Source: JAHDCJ01 sp039028895 (lineage in GTDB: Bacteria; Bacteroidota; Bacteroidia; Chitinophagales; Saprospiraceae). Taken from it: a stretch of DNA of 28,865 bases. The stretch is taken from positions 1 to 28,865 of the forward strand of contig JBCCHF010000060.1 in assembly GCA_039028895.1 (NCBI GenBank). The letters are read 5' to 3'. A model generated the notes under the pieces. It was given only the letters and a program-made list of their open reading frames with translations, was not told where the DNA came from and did no database searches. Both the position numbers and the translations under genes were made by a program. Each line of letters starts with the position of its first letter. Position 1 is the stretch's first letter. Shown here one piece after another: positions 1-9,257 of the stretch.

Positions 1-17
1 AAATAAAATACTTCCCA

Positions 18-3000
18 ATGGATTGGAAACTACCTCCTTTCGCACCTTTTCTGAAGGTAATTATTTTTATTGCGGTCACAACGACTAGTGTACTTGCACA
101 ATCAGGTACGGTACCCGGAGAGTTGCTTATAGAGATCAAAGATCAGGCCGATAAAGAAATGCTCATATTAAAATCTGGTGCTTTTGAATTGAAAGCACAA
201 CTCAGGGAAGACACCTACCTTTGGCAGATACCCTTACCGGTTACTATTGACGGCAGACATTTTACCAACATGGATTTCCTGACGGCATATTTGAACGCAT
301 TGCCTTCAGTTGAGCATGCCGAGCAGAACACCTACATCACATTATTGGCTCAACCGGATGATGTTCATTTTAGCAGTCAATGGGCACTGAATAACAATGG
401 GGTTTCAGGAGGTTTTCAGGATGCGGACATTGACGCGGTGGAAGCCTGGGATATCTCCAATGTTAGTCCCGAGGTTATTGTAGGGATATTAGACTCAGGC
501 ATAGATTGGACACACCCTGACCTGATCGATAATATTTGGCAAAACCTCGATGAAGATCTCGATGATGATGGTGTGTTGGAGTGGGATGGCAATCAATGGA
601 TATTGGACCCCGATGACCTCGATGGTATTGACACCGACAATAATGGTTATCCCGATGACCTAATCGGCTGGGATTTCGTAGACAATGACAATAATCCATA
701 CGACGGACTTGGACATGGAACCCACGTGGCAGGCATTATTGGCGCTGAAGGCAATAATGGTATTGGTGTGGCTGGTATAAGTTGGGATATTCAGTTAATG
801 CCCCTAAAAATTTTCAACGATGCAGGGGCAGGGACGAATGCGATGGCAATCGAAGCATTAGCATATGCCACACAGAATGGAGCTCAGATCACCAATAACA
901 GCTGGGGAGGTGGTCTTCCCTCCCAATTCCTGTATGATGAAATTGAAGATGCTGAATTGGCAGGTAGGTATTTCGTTGCAGCTGCAGGTAACAGTTATAA
1001 CAATAATAATGATCTTGATCCGGTGTATCCGGCCTGTTATGACCTTGATAATATCATTTCCGTATCTGCGACAGATCAATATGACCAACTGGCGGGTTTT
1101 TCCAATATCGGCGAGACAACGGTCGATATCCTTGCTCCGGGAAAACAGATCTACAGTACTTTGCCGCAAAATGCTTATGGTGCCTGGAGCGGAACGTCCA
1201 TGGCTGCTCCTCATGTTACCGGGGCCCTCGCGCTGTATATTGATGCTATTCCAGAAATAACTCTGGAATCAGCCAAAACCCATTTGCTTAACTCCGTAAA
1301 TTACTTTAGTGATTTCACTGGTACTTGCGTTTCCACAGGACGATTAAACCTGAACAGTTTCCTGGCCGATCCATCCGGCAATCTGATTAGCGCGGCTTTT
1401 ACCTATGAAATTATTGATGATACTGTAGAGTTTAGCCCCATTAATGATACGATACCTGACGCATTCTATAAATGGGACTTTGGAGACGGTACAATCTCTA
1501 TAGAAAAGTATCCGACCCACCAATATGAACAGCCTGGAGTATATCAGGTGAACTTACAAATGAACACAATTGCTTCCGAAGACCTGTACTCTATTCACCT
1601 TGCAATATGTGATAACAGCGCAACGCAGTTGTATTGTGATTCTTTAAATCTTGTCGCTTTTTATAGATCGACGGACGGAGATAACTGGATTAATTCGTGG
1701 GAATTGGATCAACCTGTTTCCAACTGGCAGGGGATAACTCTTAATTCCAGTTTTTCAGCTGTTGAGAGACTAGAATTGTCAATTCAGAACGGCCTAAATG
1801 AAAATAATATTTCAGGAAATTTGCCAAATCTTTATTTACCTGAAATAGTTGACTTCATCATAAGTTTCAACGAATTGGAAGGAGAGCTCAATGATTTCTC
1901 AGGTATGCCTAATTTGGAAATTCTTAATCTTTCATTTAATAATATGGATGGGAGTATTCCTGATTTTACTAATCTCCAAAGTTTAGTCACTCTAGATCTT
2001 TCAAGCAACAATTTTGATGGTAAAGTTCCGGATTTCAACAATTTCCCTGTTCTGAAATTTTTGACCATAAACGCTAACAACCTGAAAGGGGAAATTCCCA
2101 ATCTTGAAGGGATCCCTCTAATGAACACCTTATCTCTCGTAGATAATAAGCTTTCAGGAACAGTGCCCAATTTTGATTTTCCTCAAGCTTTTCGAATAGC
2201 TCTAAATGCAAACAGGTTGACTGGAACCATACCAGAATTTGAGAATTTGTCGTCTTTATTTCATCTAAACCTCTCAGCAAATAATTTGGAAGGGGAAATC
2301 CCGGATTTTAATCTACCCAATCTAAATATTCTCGATTTATACATCAATAATCTTTCCGGGGAAATCCCGGACTTCGAAGCTCTTATAGATCTTCGAGAGT
2401 TGAGATTATATTCAAACAATTTTTCAGGCCCCATCCCGGAGTTTCTGAGTTTAACCAATTTGCAACGTATTGATTTAAACAATAATAATCTAACAGGCAA
2501 TTTACCAGGCTTTGAAAATTCAACAGGTCTCACTGACGTTTATGTCCATTTTAATAAATTATCAGGGGTTATTCCAGATTATAGTGTTCATCCCAATTTC
2601 GCCAACTTGCTTGCAAACGGAAACAACTTTTCAGGAGAAATTCCGGATCTATCCGGACTTCAAGATATTTTCCGGTTCGAAATTGTAGAGAACCAATTCA
2701 ACTTCGACATAACATCTACAAACAATTTCAGTATTAGTAATTTCAACTATGCACCTCAAGACTCTATTGGAACATACAGGATTAATGATACTCTTTATGT
2801 AGATGCAGGAGGAGACCTGAACGACAATACTTTTACCTGGCACTTTAATGGTATCCCACAAGCACCCATAACAGGTGATAGTTCTTTTATCGCATTTGCT
2901 GATGGTGATTACTATTGTACTGTTGAGAACATTAATATCCCAATTACAGGGGAACCTGTCACAGATCTTATTCTTGTCAGCAAAGTCATCAGTGTAGACT

Positions 3001-5336
3001 TGGACTGTTTTATTGAAACTAGTTTTATTTCAAATGGAACTTCTACCTGCAGTGGCGATTCTCTGACTTTCACAAGTACAACCGCGAATGCTAATCAATG
3101 GGAATGGTTTGTTAACGGAAACTCCGTAGGAATGGACAGTAGTCTAACTTATACTTTTCCCGAGGAGGGAGTACATTTTATCGCTTTGCTGGCAGGTGAT
3201 GCAACTTGCCTGGATTCTGCGGTTGGTTCCGTGCAGATCTTTCCTTCGGCAGAAGCTTTCAACTTACCGGACACATTGATTATGTGTGCTTCTGAAATTA
3301 ATTTATCAGCACCCTCAAATGATTTTGCAACTTTTAACTGGTTTTTTGATGGAAACTCTATTGGAACCACACCATCCTTCACAGTTTCGACTACAGGAGA
3401 GTATGTTCTCGAAATTACAGATCTATGCGGATCTATGTCGGTTACAGATACTGTTGAAGTTATTATGATCGATGAATGTGTTTGGCCTGGAGACCTGAAT
3501 TTTGACGGACAGGCCGACATTCTCGATTTCCAGGCTTTTGGCCTATCAGCAGGATCTACCGGATCTCCTCGGCCAGGAGCGACTGCCGAATGGGTCGGTC
3601 AGGGAGCATTGCCATGGGATAGCACCTTACCCTCAGGCGTGGACCTGAAACATTGCGATGCGAACGGAGACGGAATTATTTCCATTGAAGATGCAGAATC
3701 AATTGTAGCAAATTTCGGAAACACACATCCTGACAGCCAACCTGTCACACAGCCGGAGTTACCTCCCATAGCTACGCTTGAGCCTCATTTGAATACTAAT
3801 AGTCTTGGCTCTGACAGCCTCTCGTTCAACCTTGTATTGAATTCAATTGATGGCAACCCAATCGATATTTATAGCTTGTCTGGCTTATTCACGTTCAACA
3901 GCCTGTACACTACCAATGATACCGAAGTAAAACTGGATGCAGGCAATTCAAGTCTTGGCACCCAAGGCCTCGACCTTGAACAATTGATTATTGACTTTCC
4001 ATTTGAGAAAAAAGCATGGTTTGGAGTCTCACGAACAGACCAGCAGAATGGCATTAGCATAGATGATATCGGGACTATGGTCATCTCAGATATGAATATC
4101 CCTACAGGTGATGGTTTACTGTCTGCCCATGAAATCGAAAATGTAGTTGGTTTGCTGGCTGACGGAACTCCGGTTCCTATCAGTGGTTCATCGATTTATA
4201 TTTCATCAAATAATCCATCATCTGATCCTGGTGTACTTTCCGGTAGTCCGTTTTCTGCTGATTTCGGATTTTATACAACTGTATCTTCCTATTCCTGCGA
4301 ATCCGGAAGTCATGCAACTGTCTACCCGTTCCTCGGAACTGAACCCTATACTTTTTTATGGGAATCGGGTAATACAACTCCATCGGCAACAGGACTCTCT
4401 CCGGGTGTCTATCCCGTTACGGTTTGGGATAACGAAGGTGAATTTAGGATAGGAGGCTTTGAGGTTCTTCCGGGAAGTGCTATCCAGGCCAGAATTGAGG
4501 TTTTCCCTGAAACTTCAGGAATGAACAACGGATCAGTGAATGCCTATGCTTCGGGAGGAGATGGCAATTATAGTTATATATGGAGTACAGGCGCTACTTC
4601 CGATTCTCTTACAGGTCTTTCCCAAGGCAATTATGGCCTTACCATATCTGATGGAGCCAGCTGCGAATGGTCAGGCTCATTCGAAATCAAAGGCGATGTA
4701 GTTCGATTAACTCCAAAGGTTTTATTGTATGGGGCATGGAACAATACGGATTCATTACATAATGACCATTTACGTGTACAAGGATTAATCCCTGAAGATT
4801 CACCATTTGGCGACCTTTCCATACCTGCTGATACAGTTTTCCAGGTTGAAGGCAGGAACGCTATTGTAGATTGGGTGAATCTGGAAATCCGGTCTTCCAA
4901 CAATCTCAATATGATACTTGCTACACAATCTGGATTATTACAACGTGACGGTGATGTAGTCAGTGTGGACGGCGTTTCGGCAATGGAGTTCGCAGGCATC
5001 GAGCCAGGGTTTTACTTTGTCGTTATTCGCCATCGCAATCACCTTGATGTAATGACGGCCTTCCCCGTATTCCTGGACAGTGAATTTGCTCAACTCGACT
5101 TTTCACAGCGATCCGTCCAGGGTCTTAATGCCCGAATGTTTGACGGCTCAAAATACTTTCTAAGGCCAGGCGATGTTGACGGCAATTGGCAGGTCAACAA
5201 TTCTGACTACAGCATCTGGAAAGCTGAAATCGGCTTATCCGGTTATTCAGGAAGTGATCTCAACCTTGACGGACAGGTTGACCTTCAGGATAAAACCCTT
5301 TGGCTGGAAAATGTGGGAGAAGGCAAAAAATTCTAA
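18..5336 (+). CDS. Secreted mosaic S8 (subtilisin) protease with PKD, LRR, dockerin-like, cohesin-like and SprB modules
   Basis: Predicted secreted serine endopeptidase of 1772 aa. An N-terminal signal peptide (about 1-28, ending VLAQ) is followed by a short propeptide-like region (33-108). The S8 domain has the triad D159 (ILDSGID), H233 (GHGTHVAG) and S394 (SGTSMAAPH), with oxyanion N325 (AAGNS). Then come a PKD domain (about 455-520, WDFGDG at 486), an LRR cap and about 13 plant-type repeats (540-890, NNLxGxIPxF pattern), and two Ig/PKD-like sandwiches (1000-1150). A dockerin-like pair follows (EF loops from D1159 and D1214), then a cohesin-like sandwich (1250-1385), two SprB repeats (1420-1555), a region common at Saprospiria C-termini, and a terminal dockerin pair (1715-1772). 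There is no type A T9SS sorting domain, so export or anchoring may depend on the terminal module. The frame stays open to the window edge upstream of this ATG, so an earlier start is possible, but the signal peptide favours this one. The domains are clear; the substrate is unknown. Confidence 0.93.
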   Translation: MDWKLPPFAPFLKVIIFIAVTTTSVLAQSGTVPGELLIEIKDQADKEMLILKSGAFELKAQLREDTYLWQIPLPVTIDGRHFTNMDFLTAYLNALPSVEHAEQNTYITLLAQPDDVHFSSQWALNNNGVSGGFQDADIDAVEAWDISNVSPEVIVGILDSGIDWTHPDLIDNIWQNLDEDLDDDGVLEWDGNQWILDPDDLDGIDTDNNGYPDDLIGWDFVDNDNNPYDGLGHGTHVAGIIGAEGNNGIGVAGISWDIQLMPLKIFNDAGAGTNAMAIEALAYATQNGAQITNNSWGGGLPSQFLYDEIEDAELAGRYFVAAAGNSYNNNNDLDPVYPACYDLDNIISVSATDQYDQLAGFSNIGETTVDILAPGKQIYSTLPQNAYGAWSGTSMAAPHVTGALALYIDAIPEITLESAKTHLLNSVNYFSDFTGTCVSTGRLNLNSFLADPSGNLISAAFTYEIIDDTVEFSPINDTIPDAFYKWDFGDGTISIEKYPTHQYEQPGVYQVNLQMNTIASEDLYSIHLAICDNSATQLYCDSLNLVAFYRSTDGDNWINSWELDQPVSNWQGITLNSSFSAVERLELSIQNGLNENNISGNLPNLYLPEIVDFIISFNELEGELNDFSGMPNLEILNLSFNNMDGSIPDFTNLQSLVTLDLSSNNFDGKVPDFNNFPVLKFLTINANNLKGEIPNLEGIPLMNTLSLVDNKLSGTVPNFDFPQAFRIALNANRLTGTIPEFENLSSLFHLNLSANNLEGEIPDFNLPNLNILDLYINNLSGEIPDFEALIDLRELRLYSNNFSGPIPEFLSLTNLQRIDLNNNNLTGNLPGFENSTGLTDVYVHFNKLSGVIPDYSVHPNFANLLANGNNFSGEIPDLSGLQDIFRFEIVENQFNFDITSTNNFSISNFNYAPQDSIGTYRINDTLYVDAGGDLNDNTFTWHFNGIPQAPITGDSSFIAFADGDYYCTVENINIPITGEPVTDLILVSKVISVDLDCFIETSFISNGTSTCSGDSLTFTSTTANANQWEWFVNGNSVGMDSSLTYTFPEEGVHFIALLAGDATCLDSAVGSVQIFPSAEAFNLPDTLIMCASEINLSAPSNDFATFNWFFDGNSIGTTPSFTVSTTGEYVLEITDLCGSMSVTDTVEVIMIDECVWPGDLNFDGQADILDFQAFGLSAGSTGSPRPGATAEWVGQGALPWDSTLPSGVDLKHCDANGDGIISIEDAESIVANFGNTHPDSQPVTQPELPPIATLEPHLNTNSLGSDSLSFNLVLNSIDGNPIDIYSLSGLFTFNSLYTTNDTEVKLDAGNSSLGTQGLDLEQLIIDFPFEKKAWFGVSRTDQQNGISIDDIGTMVISDMNIPTGDGLLSAHEIENVVGLLADGTPVPISGSSIYISSNNPSSDPGVLSGSPFSADFGFYTTVSSYSCESGSHATVYPFLGTEPYTFLWESGNTTPSATGLSPGVYPVTVWDNEGEFRIGGFEVLPGSAIQARIEVFPETSGMNNGSVNAYASGGDGNYSYIWSTGATSDSLTGLSQGNYGLTISDGASCEWSGSFEIKGDVVRLTPKVLLYGAWNNTDSLHNDHLRVQGLIPEDSPFGDLSIPADTVFQVEGRNAIVDWVNLEIRSSNNLNMILATQSGLLQRDGDVVSVDGVSAMEFAGIEPGFYFVVIRHRNHLDVMTAFPVFLDSEFAQLDFSQRSVQGLNARMFDGSKYFLRPGDVDGNWQVNNSDYSIWKAEIGLSGYSGSDLNLDGQVDLQDKTLWLENVGEGKKF

Positions 5337-5387
5337 ATCTCTTAAAGCCGGATTACTGAACTTTTAATTCAATTTAAATCTGAATTC

Positions 5388-6224
5388 ATGAAACCATTTC
5401 TCATCACATTAATATACCTGGTACTCTTCTCCCCTGCTCGGGCTCAATTACTAAATTTCGAATTGACAAATGCTGTGGTTTTAGATACAGGAAGTGTGCA
5501 ACAATTCCAGTTCAACGTGGTCGTTTCATCTGACCAGCCCGGCACCTTTCACAGTCGCGGATTGATTTATTTAACTTACAATCCGGAAGCATTCGGGACA
5601 AATATTCATCACTTTGACAGGGTAATCGTGGAGGATCTGATGCTCGCAAATGATCAGGAATATGCTGTACTTAGGGTAACAGACAATAATGACAGCACTC
5701 TTGCAATAACCTACGAAGGTATCATCCTGGATCAGCAACCGAACAACAGTATTCTTGAGGAGGTTCCGGAGATACCAACAGGACTTTTCAGAGTAACGAT
5801 AGATATTATTGACGATCAGGCCACATTGGGAGTTTGTTTCAACAAATTTAAAATGTACGGCCAGTTCTTCAATCTTGTTGCTCCTGAACAGGAGGTGGTT
5901 TATCCATTCCCAGAGGTTTATGGCGAATGTCTAAACAATTGGGATGGTATAACATCTGTCTCAGATCCGGTAGAAGCTGCCTTCAATATTTTTCCAAATC
6001 CTTCTTCCGGTTGGTTTGAGGTAATTTTTGAACAAACACGTGAGCAACATATCACCCTCACGTTATCCGATCTTTCTGGGAGAACCATAATGAAGGTAAA
6101 CAAGAACCTCTCGTCGGGCAGACTAATCGTCGATGCAAGATCAGTTCCTGCCGGCTTATATATTTTGACTTTGAATGAAGAAGGTGAAATGACAAGCAGT
6201 AGAAAGTTGGTTATCGTGAATTAA
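5388..6224 (+). CDS. T9SS-sorted secreted protein with cohesin-like beta-sandwich
   Basis: 278 aa. The signal peptide is about residues 1-19 (ending SPARA). A beta-rich domain (20-180) contains IYLTYNPEAF, resembling the LxYDPxxL strand of cohesin-like folds. A type A T9SS C-terminal domain spans about 198-278 (starting IFPNPSSGWFEV, with LSDLSGR and PAGLYILTL), so the protein should be carried across the outer membrane and attached to the surface or released. It lies 51 bp downstream of the mosaic protease on the same strand with no terminator between them, so co-transcription is likely. The upstream protease ends in a dockerin pair and lacks a sorting domain, so this protein could be its surface partner; that is inference. 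The cohesin-like assignment is by pattern only. Confidence 0.85.
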   Translation: MKPFLITLIYLVLFSPARAQLLNFELTNAVVLDTGSVQQFQFNVVVSSDQPGTFHSRGLIYLTYNPEAFGTNIHHFDRVIVEDLMLANDQEYAVLRVTDNNDSTLAITYEGIILDQQPNNSILEEVPEIPTGLFRVTIDIIDDQATLGVCFNKFKMYGQFFNLVAPEQEVVYPFPEVYGECLNNWDGITSVSDPVEAAFNIFPNPSSGWFEVIFEQTREQHITLTLSDLSGRTIMKVNKNLSSGRLIVDARSVPAGLYILTLNEEGEMTSSRKLVIVN

Positions 6225-6623
6225 AAGGAATAATGTCAATGATCAATACGTTTGAATGTAATTTTCCCACTGAAAAAACGCTGGAAAAGCCGGGAAAAGT
6301 GAGATAAATTCACACAAACTCAAATGCCTTACAATCAATACATTAGACCCAGATTCAATATTGTTTTTCGATGAAATCAGCCAGATTTAGCCATAATTTT
6401 CTCCATGACTTTCGCTCATATTTCTAGTAACCTTGTATTAACAAATGATTACAAAAGAAAAGAAAAAATTACCAGTGTAGCAAATCTGAAGATGGAGGAT
6501 TGATGCCTTTTCCTCCAGGAATAGACGAAATGACATATTAATACTTTGAGTTTGACCGGGTACTGTGCCCGGGTGGAAATCTTATGGCAAAAATTAAACC
6601 AAAATTTTAAAATCTAAACAATC
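6225..6623. other. 399-bp intergenic region upstream of the cytolysin-like gene
   Basis: No gene of credible length is seen. A 7-bp stem (6262-6268 with 6292-6298) lies just after the preceding stop and may help end transcription. TTTTCTCCATG at 6397-6407 resembles motifs upstream of two later secreted-protein genes. A small CCGGG/CCCGG stem sits at 6556-6572. No exact TAnnTTTG promoter element was found. Confidence 0.5.
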
Positions 6624-8174
6624 ATGAAAATTAATAATGCAATCAATCTCATTTTGCTTACTGCATTTACTTTTCTAATCACCTGCTGTGAAAAAACATC
6701 GGTTTTCGACTCCAGCATTATTGCAATGGAAAAAATGCAATTACCTGAAGAATTCAGCACCCCACAGCCCATTGGTGAGTTGGAGATAATTGAAGAGAAT
6801 GGTCTAATATGTAAATGTCAAACATTTGTATGGAATCCCGGGTACACCGAGGCACTACTCTTTAATAATTCAGCTAGTTCCATTTACCCTGGAATCCTAT
6901 TGTTAGGACAAAGCATCCTAAACGGCGGTTATGCTCCCGCCTCTGGAGATAGGGCCCCCATGACATTATCAATATCCCTTGCCAATCTTGCAAACTCTGC
7001 AAGTGTGGAGGATGTAGACCCTTCATTGTCAAACGTTAGGAATGCACTACTTGAGTTACTTTCCCAGCAAGTTGCTGGTGCAACCAATGCCGAAATATCT
7101 TTTGACCTTATTGAAGTCCATTCGGAAGAACATCTTCAAACTGCAATTGGTGCTAATTTTAATGCCCCTTTTGCTCAGATTTCCTCCTCTTTCGACTTTA
7201 ATTCGTCTGAACAAAAATCCAGGTTTTTAATCCGATTCAATCAGACTTACTATACGGTTGACATGGACACACCAAATGACCCAAGTGATCTTTTCCTCGC
7301 CACACCGGACCTCAATTCGTTTGATGGGACCAGTCCCGTATATGTTTCTTCGGTAAAATACGGTCGAATGGCATTCTTCATGATGGAATCCAGTGTCTCT
7401 TCATCAGAGTTAGAGGCAGCGATCAATGCTTCTTTCAATGCTTTTATTGGTTCTACCGGCAGTTTGGACGGTTTCCACCAACATGAAGCAGTATTTGACG
7501 CTACCAGTATCAAGGCACTCATTGTAGGAGGATCAGCATCTGATGCCGTCCAATCCATAACGGGTATCCAGGGAATTATTGATTATATTATCCAAGGGGG
7601 CGAATATTCAGCCAACTCACCTGGTGCTCCGCTGGCTTTCACCATGCGTTACCTTAGCGACAACTCCATTGCAAAGATCGTTCTAGCATCTGAATACAAG
7701 GTGAGAAACTGTGAACCTTTGCCTTCAGAAACGATGACTTTCCAGCCAAATCCCATCGAAAACATTTGTCCGGATCACATTGGCGGAGACCGCGAATTCG
7801 ATGGGAATGGCCCCATGCAAGAAGCCAGTGCCCAATTAATTTATGATGAGGATGAGATTCGGGTACGGGTCATGTTTCACTTAAAAGAAACTACACCTGA
7901 CTGGAGTGAGGCGCTTTACCAGGAGGACTTTCTAATTTGGACCGCACCATCGGATTATGAAATTGTTTCAATTGTATCCGATACCCAGACCTCTGTATCA
8001 GCTGAGGATGATGACACATCACTTGACGTTTTCTCTCAGCCAATTGACGAACTGGTGTCCAAGTTTGAAATCATGGGAGATACAGGCGGTCTCGATATTG
8101 GAGACTGTACGGAAGATGATTCCTTTCTCTCCGTCTTTTTCAACCAGGTTGTAGTAGAGGTTCGTCCTCTCTAA
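6624..8174 (+). CDS. Cholesterol-dependent cytolysin-like (CDCL) lipoprotein
   Basis: 516 aa. The N-terminus is a lipoprotein signal (hydrophobic 9-20, then Cys21-Cys22 followed by charged residues), suggesting lipidation and perhaps surface display. Residues about 60-365 match the pore-forming core of thiol-activated cytolysins. IYPGILLLGQSIL resembles the CDC 'IYPGAL' segment. YYTVDMDTPNDPSDLF at 209-224 closely tracks the CDC segment YYTVSxxLPxNPSDLF. VSSVKYGRMAFF (YGR at 246-248) matches the VSNVAYGR strand. LIVGGSA (GG at 302-303) matches the VVLGGDA strand. The two stretches that become membrane hairpins in CDCs are present and amphipathic. Residues about 366-516 do not resemble CDC domain 4: the Trp-rich undecapeptide is absent, replaced by an acidic beta-rich domain with GDREFDGNGP and MGDTGGLDIGDC. 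It could form pores in non-cholesterol membranes or be a non-lytic relative. A large hairpin follows the gene. Confidence 0.85.
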   Translation: MKINNAINLILLTAFTFLITCCEKTSVFDSSIIAMEKMQLPEEFSTPQPIGELEIIEENGLICKCQTFVWNPGYTEALLFNNSASSIYPGILLLGQSILNGGYAPASGDRAPMTLSISLANLANSASVEDVDPSLSNVRNALLELLSQQVAGATNAEISFDLIEVHSEEHLQTAIGANFNAPFAQISSSFDFNSSEQKSRFLIRFNQTYYTVDMDTPNDPSDLFLATPDLNSFDGTSPVYVSSVKYGRMAFFMMESSVSSSELEAAINASFNAFIGSTGSLDGFHQHEAVFDATSIKALIVGGSASDAVQSITGIQGIIDYIIQGGEYSANSPGAPLAFTMRYLSDNSIAKIVLASEYKVRNCEPLPSETMTFQPNPIENICPDHIGGDREFDGNGPMQEASAQLIYDEDEIRVRVMFHLKETTPDWSEALYQEDFLIWTAPSDYEIVSIVSDTQTSVSAEDDDTSLDVFSQPIDELVSKFEIMGDTGGLDIGDCTEDDSFLSVFFNQVVVEVRPL

Positions 8175-8197
8175 TTGACTATCATCATTTTCAAGCG

Positions 8198-8241
8198 CGC
8201 GACTCCGGAGCTGGAAGTTTTCTTCCGACTCCGGAGTCGCG
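8198..8241. terminator. Long GC-rich perfect palindrome/hairpin after the cytolysin-like gene
   Basis: A 13-bp perfect inverted repeat (8198-8210 with 8229-8241, arm CGCGACTCCGGAG) encloses a second stem, GGAAG-TTTT-CTTCC (8213-8226). The structure is almost continuous, with about 18-19 pairs. No U-tract follows on the plus strand, while the minus-strand side is T-rich. Probably a transcription stop or mRNA 3' stabiliser. Confidence 0.65.
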
Positions 8242-8311
8242 AGAAGAAAACACCTGACTCATCATTTATGAATAACAACATCTCTTTCATTATCCATTTA
8301 ATTCAAACGCT

Positions 8312-9112
8312 ATGACCAATTCTACAACCAAAACAGAACCTTTCATCTTTAGGGAAATCAACTCCCCTGAAGATCTCCAGGTTTTTTTATCACTCAGGAA
8401 CAATATGTTTAACCAAATGCCATCGACTGCAAAAGCCAAAGGCAAAATATACAACGGACCATTAACAGATGAATACGATAAAATCTCACGCCATTACGGA
8501 CTATTCGGGCCCGGAGGGAGGCCATTAGGGTATGTTCGATTCGTTCCCGATCAACATCATAAAAGTCAGGAGCCATCAGTAAATGACGTTTATTCAAAGT
8601 ATTGTACACAAGGTAAAACAAGTCCTGTTTCAGGAGATTCTTTTTCAAATTTTATCGTTGACCATTATCCCGATAAAAAGTTTATTGGAGACTATTTATC
8701 CGGGCTGAAGGCAAAAGGAAAAAATTATATCCACCCCAGTAAACTCTTCCTGGTTCCCGAAGGAAGAAGGAAAGGGCTTGCCATTCCTTTTATGGCGTGC
8801 CTGTATGCAGTTGCCAGGGAAAAACGGGTCCACAAGGCGATTATTCGAATATCTGCACCGCTGTTGAATTTTTATAAAAAGTATGGTTTTAACCGCGTCC
8901 CGGGTTCAAAAATATTTCCAACAATCTGTCATGCCGAAAACCTGATTATGGAGGTCAATCCATTGAAAATATTTGGCGCTTTTGATATGAAAGTAAGGGA
9001 AGCACAAGCCATATATAAGGATTCCAAAAGCATAAGGATCGAGAAAAACGAATATAGATTTACGTTCAGAGGAGTCTGGAATAGCAATGGCCACACTTTC
9101 GTAAGGGCTTGA
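8312..9112 (+). CDS. GNAT-fold acyltransferase, FeeM/autoinducer-synthase-like
   Basis: 266 aa, no signal peptide, predicted cytoplasmic. Residues about 15-75 read as the first part of an N-acyl amino acid synthase-like GNAT (LRNNMFNQ, then YGLFGPGGRPLGYVRFVP, where the substrate-side strand leads into the fold). The acetyl-CoA-binding region is plausible at LFLVPEGRRKGLAIPFM, an R/GxxRxxG-like loop, followed by a helix and a final strand LLNFYKKYGFNRVPGS, typical of GNAT C-terminal halves. Such enzymes transfer acyl groups from CoA or ACP to amino groups; the substrate here cannot be read. It lies between the cytolysin-like gene (with a hairpin between) and the lectin-like gene, on the same strand. 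The start ATG has no strong Shine-Dalgarno, as is usual in Bacteroidota. Confidence 0.7.
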   Translation: MTNSTTKTEPFIFREINSPEDLQVFLSLRNNMFNQMPSTAKAKGKIYNGPLTDEYDKISRHYGLFGPGGRPLGYVRFVPDQHHKSQEPSVNDVYSKYCTQGKTSPVSGDSFSNFIVDHYPDKKFIGDYLSGLKAKGKNYIHPSKLFLVPEGRRKGLAIPFMACLYAVAREKRVHKAIIRISAPLLNFYKKYGFNRVPGSKIFPTICHAENLIMEVNPLKIFGAFDMKVREAQAIYKDSKSIRIEKNEYRFTFRGVWNSNGHTFVRA

Positions 9113-9257
9113 TTACAAATGAGTTATGGATGATAATTTATTAACCACAATGTTTTTTGAGATAAAATCAGATTTTTTCTCCGTGTTTACGAAAGCCATT
9201 CAAACGATCTTTATGGTGTAATTAATTAAATCAATAATTTCTTAAACCTTTTTAATT

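Noticed and set aside
6239..6305. Very short frame after the cohesin-like gene
   Set aside because: About 20 codons, with no signal, ribosome site or conservation evidence.
6556..6572. CCGGG/CCCGG stem upstream of the cytolysin-like gene as a terminator
   Set aside because: Only five pairs and no T-run; kept as a note in the intergenic entry.
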